Shown here one piece after another: positions 14,637-17,359 of a stretch of DNA of 17,359 nt. The translations under genes and the position numbers were made by a program. Source of the DNA: Pseudonocardiales bacterium (GTDB lineage Bacteria; Actinomycetota; Actinomycetes; Mycobacteriales; Jatrophihabitantaceae); NCBI GenBank assembly GCA_030840415.1, contig JAVEEO010000505.1:1-17359 (forward strand). Direction: 5' to 3'. The notes under the pieces were generated by a model that was given only the letters and a program-made list of their open reading frames with translations, was not told where the DNA came from and ran no database searches. Numbering within the stretch: the first letter of the stretch is position 1; the number at the start of each line of letters is the position of its first letter.

Positions 14637-15281
14637 TCACTTGATCTTCGGCGCAATCGCCCGCGCCAGGGAAAAGGCGTTCAGTGCAGGGTATGGCTGC
14701 CGGGTTCGCACCGTGACCACCGAGGTGCCCCTGGCGAACACGCACTGCCAGGTCCGGTTGCCCTGCAGGACGGTCCGGAAGGCCACCGCGCCGTCGCCGA
14801 TGCCCGCGTCCGACTGCACTTCCGGATGCCCGCCGGCCGATCCCACCATGGCGTTGTAGGCCTCGGTCGCGGTCCGGAACCGGGCGATGGTGATCTCGCC
14901 CACCACCGCGCTGTCGTCGTAGGAGAAGTAGAACCGGCAGCCCACCGGGCGGCTCTGCAGCAGCGTGACCCGGCCGACCCGGCTGCCCTCGAGGTCGGCG
15001 AAGTCGGCGGCACTGATGTAGGGGCAGCTGCCGTCGATCTCTTTCAGGCCGCTCGCCGTGCTCAGGCTCGGACGCGGAGTGCTGTGGATGGTGCTGGGTG
15101 GGCTGGACTGTTCTCCACCGGCGCCGCCGAGGCCGGTCGGCTGGCTGGTCGGTGCGGACGAGGGGGTCGGCGAGGCGGCCGTCGAACCGGACGCGCCGGT
15201 GCTGCCAGCCCCGGAGCTGCAGCCGGCCAGCGCCGTCAGCACGATCGCGGCCAGCGCCGCCAGCCGGCTCACCCCGCCCAC
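14637..15281 (-). CDS. Secreted lipoprotein, possibly DUF2020-like
   Basis: 214 residues. The lipoprotein signal peptide ends in the lipobox L-A-G-C (Cys21), so it should be exported and anchored to the outer face of the membrane. A long Ser/Thr/Pro/Gly-rich linker (about 22-75) leads to a compact domain beginning [14 protein letters not shown] and containing CRFYFSYDD and a later Trp-Gln-Cys. These three cysteines suggest at least one disulfide. The domain resembles actinobacterial DUF2020 lipoproteins from memory; I am only moderately sure, and no function is known. GTG 15272 is an alternative start that would shorten the signal peptide to MSRLAALAA. The gene is 17 nt downstream of gatD. 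Confidence 0.75.
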   Translation of the reverse strand: MGGVSRLAALAAIVLTALAGCSSGAGSTGASGSTAASPTPSSAPTSQPTGLGGAGGEQSSPPSTIHSTPRPSLSTASGLKEIDGSCPYISAADFADLEGSRVGRVTLLQSRPVGCRFYFSYDDSAVVGEITIARFRTATEAYNAMVGSAGGHPEVQSDAGIGDGAVAFRTVLQGNRTWQCVFARGTSVVTVRTRQPYPALNAFSLARAIAPKIK

Positions 15282-15298
15282 CGGTCAGCCGCGTTCGC

Positions 15299-16012
15299 TC
15301 AACGGGGCCGCCGGGCTGCCACATCCGCGGCGGCCAGCGCCAGGCTGTCGTCCAACGGCTCGAGGTCGGTGCCGGAGCCGCGGCGGGCGTAGGCCCGGCG
15401 CAGCAGCTCGTCGGCGAAGGCCGGGCTCTTGGCCAGCACCGGGCCGTGCAGGTAGCTGCCGAAGACGTTGCCGCGTACCGCACCCTCGGTCTGATCCGCA
15501 CCGTTGTTGCCACGGCCGGTCTCGGTGCGGCCCAGCGGCTCGACGCCGGGCCCCAGTTCGGTCAGGCCGCTGTGGTTCTCGAAGCCGACCAGCCGTCCCC
15601 AGGGGGTCTCGATGGAGTTGTTGCCGATCAGCCGCCGGTCCGAGCCGGTGGTGACGACGTCCAGCACCCCGACGCCCTCGATCTTGTGGCCGTCCTTGGT
15701 CAGGAAGTGATGGCCCAGCAACTGGTAGCTGCCGCAGATGGTCAGCATCACCACGCCGTCGTCGGCCATCGCGCGCAGCTCGGGACCCCGGCTGACGAAG
15801 TCGCGGCCGATCTCGCCCTGGGCGGCGTCCTGGCCGCCGCCGCCGAGCAGGATGTCGGTGCCGGCCGGCAGCGGGTCGCCCACCTGCACGCCCACCACCT
15901 CGGCAGCCAGGCCGCGCCACTGCAGTCGCTTGCGCAGCACCAGGACGTTGCCGGTGTCGCCGTAGATGTTCAGCTCACGCGGGTACAGGTGCGCCAGGAT
16001 CAGCGGCTTCAT
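15299..16012 (-). CDS. gatD: Lipid II isoglutaminyl synthase, glutamine amidotransferase subunit GatD
   Basis: 237 residues of the CobB/CobQ-like class I amidotransferase family. GatD hydrolyses glutamine and passes ammonia to MurT, which amidates the D-glutamate of the lipid II stem peptide to D-isoglutamine, an essential step for cross-linking in many Gram-positives. It starts [20 protein letters not shown], typical of the family. Nucleophile Cys93 lies in [11 protein letters not shown] and His189 in [14 protein letters not shown]; the third triad member is expected from MurT. It lies 40 nt after murT, in the usual order. A GGTGG lies about 10 nt before the ATG as a weak ribosome site. Confidence 0.93.
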   Translation of the reverse strand: MKPLILAHLYPRELNIYGDTGNVLVLRKRLQWRGLAAEVVGVQVGDPLPAGTDILLGGGGQDAAQGEIGRDFVSRGPELRAMADDGVVMLTICGSYQLLGHHFLTKDGHKIEGVGVLDVVTTGSDRRLIGNNSIETPWGRLVGFENHSGLTELGPGVEPLGRTETGRGNNGADQTEGAVRGNVFGSYLHGPVLAKSPAFADELLRRAYARRGSGTDLEPLDDSLALAAADVAARRPR

Positions 16013-16052
16013 CGCAACGACGCCACCTTCGTCGGTGTCCGACCGGTTCTTC

Positions 16053-17324
16053 TCATGAGACCGCCACCCCGGTCAGCCGGGCCAGCACCTGGTGCAGCTG
16101 CCACATCGCGGTGTAGGTCGAGAACACCACGACGGTGTCGCCCGGAGCGACCTCGGCGGCCGCCTGCTGGACGGCGCGGCCGAGGTCGGCATCGATCCGC
16201 TCGACCGGCAGGCCGTCGTAGTGCAGCCGTACCGCCATGTCGGCCGCGCGGGTTCCGGAGGTGATCAACCGGCCGGAATTGCCTTGCAGGACCGAGGAGA
16301 ACTCGACGTCCCACAACCAGGACAGGTCACGGCCGTCGGCGTAGTCGTCGTTGATCGCGATCACCGTCGCGGCCGGCCGCAGCCCGGTCACCGTGCGCAG
16401 CGACTGCCGGAAGCCGGCCGGGTTCTTCACCAGCTGCAACACCACCCGGCGACCGCCGAGGTCGAAGGACTGGCCGCGGCCGAAGGCCGGTTGCACCGCG
16501 CGCAGCCCGGCCGCGATGGTGGCCGCGTCCAGGCCGAAGGTAAGCGCCAGGGCGGCCGCGCCGGCCGCGTTCTGGGCGTTGTGGGCACCCTCGGCGTGCA
16601 GGGTCAGCGCCTGCTCGGTGTCGCCGATCCGCAGGGTGAGCTCGGTGCGCTCGCCCAGCTCCAGGCTCAGCAGCTCGACCGCTGCCTTGAGCTCGGAGAA
16701 CCGCAGATCGCCGCCGTACATCTCCTCGTCGGTGGGAAACTGCTCGCGCAGCGCCGGCGCCACACCGAAGTAGCTGACCTCGACGGCGAGACCCGCGGCC
16801 ACCGCGACCAGCCGGGGGTCGTCGCGGTTGACCACCACGTGGCCGGTGGTGCGGGCCGCGACCTTGCCCAGCAGCTCGGCGGTGGTGTCGATCTCGCCGA
16901 AGCGGTCCAGTTGGTCGCGCAGCACGTTGAGCAGCAGCAGCCGTTCGGGTTGGTACACCTGGCAGAACCGCACCGCGTGCGCCTCGTCGAGTTCGAGCAC
17001 CGCGACGTCGGCCGGCGTGCGGCCGAGCCAGGACGACTGCTGCACCACGGAGGTGAGCACGCCCCGGACGAAGTTGCCGCCGGTGTCGTTGGTCAGCACC
17101 CGGTGCCGCTGGCCGAGGATGGTGGCGACCATCTTGGTGGTGGTGGTCTTGCCGTTGGTGCCGCTGACCACCACCACGCCCAGCGGCAGCCGGGCCAGCC
17201 GCCGGGGCAGGAACCGGGGAAAGAGCTTCTCCACCACCAGGCCGGGCAGCGCGGTACCGCGCCGGCCGGTGGCCCGCAGGACCACCAGGGTCAGTTTGCC
17301 GAGCCAGATCGCGAGAAGGTCCAT
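16053..17324 (-). CDS. murT: Lipid II isoglutaminyl synthase, Mur ligase-like subunit MurT
   Basis: 423 residues. An N-terminal hydrophobic segment is followed by a Mur ligase central domain with the P-loop SGTNGKTTTTK (54-64), the Glu/Asp pair in LELDEAHAVRF and NVLRDQLDRFGE (133-144), and a C-terminal DUF1727 domain with NDDYADGRDLSWLWDVEF (325-342). With GatD it amidates lipid II at D-Glu using ATP on the inner face of the membrane. The Cys4 zinc ribbon of the staphylococcal and streptococcal enzymes is missing: the protein has only one cysteine (Cys121). A TAGCCT box (17340-17335) lies 10 nt before the ATG, giving a leader of about 4 nt. It probably heads a five-gene unit through gatD, the lipoprotein, ppiA and the rhomboid. 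Confidence 0.93.
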   Translation of the reverse strand: MDLLAIWLGKLTLVVLRATGRRGTALPGLVVEKLFPRFLPRRLARLPLGVVVVSGTNGKTTTTKMVATILGQRHRVLTNDTGGNFVRGVLTSVVQQSSWLGRTPADVAVLELDEAHAVRFCQVYQPERLLLLNVLRDQLDRFGEIDTTAELLGKVAARTTGHVVVNRDDPRLVAVAAGLAVEVSYFGVAPALREQFPTDEEMYGGDLRFSELKAAVELLSLELGERTELTLRIGDTEQALTLHAEGAHNAQNAAGAAALALTFGLDAATIAAGLRAVQPAFGRGQSFDLGGRRVVLQLVKNPAGFRQSLRTVTGLRPAATVIAINDDYADGRDLSWLWDVEFSSVLQGNSGRLITSGTRAADMAVRLHYDGLPVERIDADLGRAVQQAAAEVAPGDTVVVFSTYTAMWQLHQVLARLTGVAVS

Positions 17325-17334
17325 GGTGCTGCCC

Positions 17335-17340
17335 AGGCTA
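17335..17340 (-). promoter_or_regulatory. Predicted -10 box for the murT operon
   Basis: TAGCCT on the minus strand, 10 nt before the murT ATG at 17324. The leader would be about 4 nt or absent. The expected -35 falls at or beyond the window edge. Confidence 0.5.
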
Positions 17341-17359
17341 CCGATCCACCGGCCGGCCA

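Noticed and set aside
14620..15513. Upstream extension of the ppiA frame through the lipoprotein gene
   Set aside because: It overlaps the lipoprotein in another frame. GTG 14619 has an AGGAG site and gives a normal-length cyclophilin.

Overview
The window is high-GC (roughly 70%), densely coded DNA from an actinobacterium. This rests on gene content: CrgA, the bacterial proteasome activator Bpa with its GQYL tail, a class E sortase, MurT/GatD, DUF881, the Pat-type aminotransferase and PheA. TANNNT -10 boxes sitting directly on start codons also fit. crgA, the DUF881 gene, srtE, trpG/pabA, the rhomboid gene and ppiA usually lie near oriC in this phylum, so the right half is probably origin-proximal. 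I cannot name the genus. No rRNA, tRNA, transposase, integrase, phage gene or CRISPR array was seen.

Layout. 1-311: nothing recognised. 312-3656: aromatic aminotransferase (-), GDT1/UPF0016 transporter (-), DUF4446 membrane protein (+) and prephenate dehydratase (+). PheA and the aminotransferase together cover the last two steps of phenylalanine synthesis. 3711-5496: GroES-like small protein, two-helix membrane protein and Pit phosphate transporter, all (-). 5648-6540: a possible leader ORF and a HAD phosphatase (+). 6592-8259: Bpa and a quinone oxidoreductase (-). 8314-9855: histidine ammonia-lyase (+). 9946-11736: trpG/pabA, a 56-residue membrane protein and srtE (-), preceded by a DUF881 gene (-, 11779-12561). 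12721-13002: crgA (+). 13049-17324: an apparent five-gene (-) unit, murT, gatD, lipoprotein, ppiA, rhomboid, on a cell-envelope theme.

Expression signals. Six genes have a -10-like box exactly 6 nt before the start codon, and four more are within 7 to 10 nt, which predicts leaderless mRNAs. A few genes (crgA, bpa, ppiA) have clear Shine-Dalgarno sequences instead. Two genes (GroES-like and HAD) appear to be preceded by a tiny leaderless ORF whose TGA overlaps the gene's GTG start as GTGA.

Most interesting points: (1) the GroES-like protein lacks most of the GroES roof hairpin and ends in GLYL, close to the GQYL proteasome-docking tail of Bpa encoded 2.5 kb away, which suggests a heptameric Cpn10-type ring that could cap the 20S proteasome; (2) a 20-bp tandem duplication copied that gene's promoter and start codon, creating a 7-codon upstream ORF; (3) a perfect 17-bp inverted repeat with a 28-nt loop between hutH and trpG; (4) a cluster of DnaA-box-like sequences, including a perfect TTATCCACA, after crgA.
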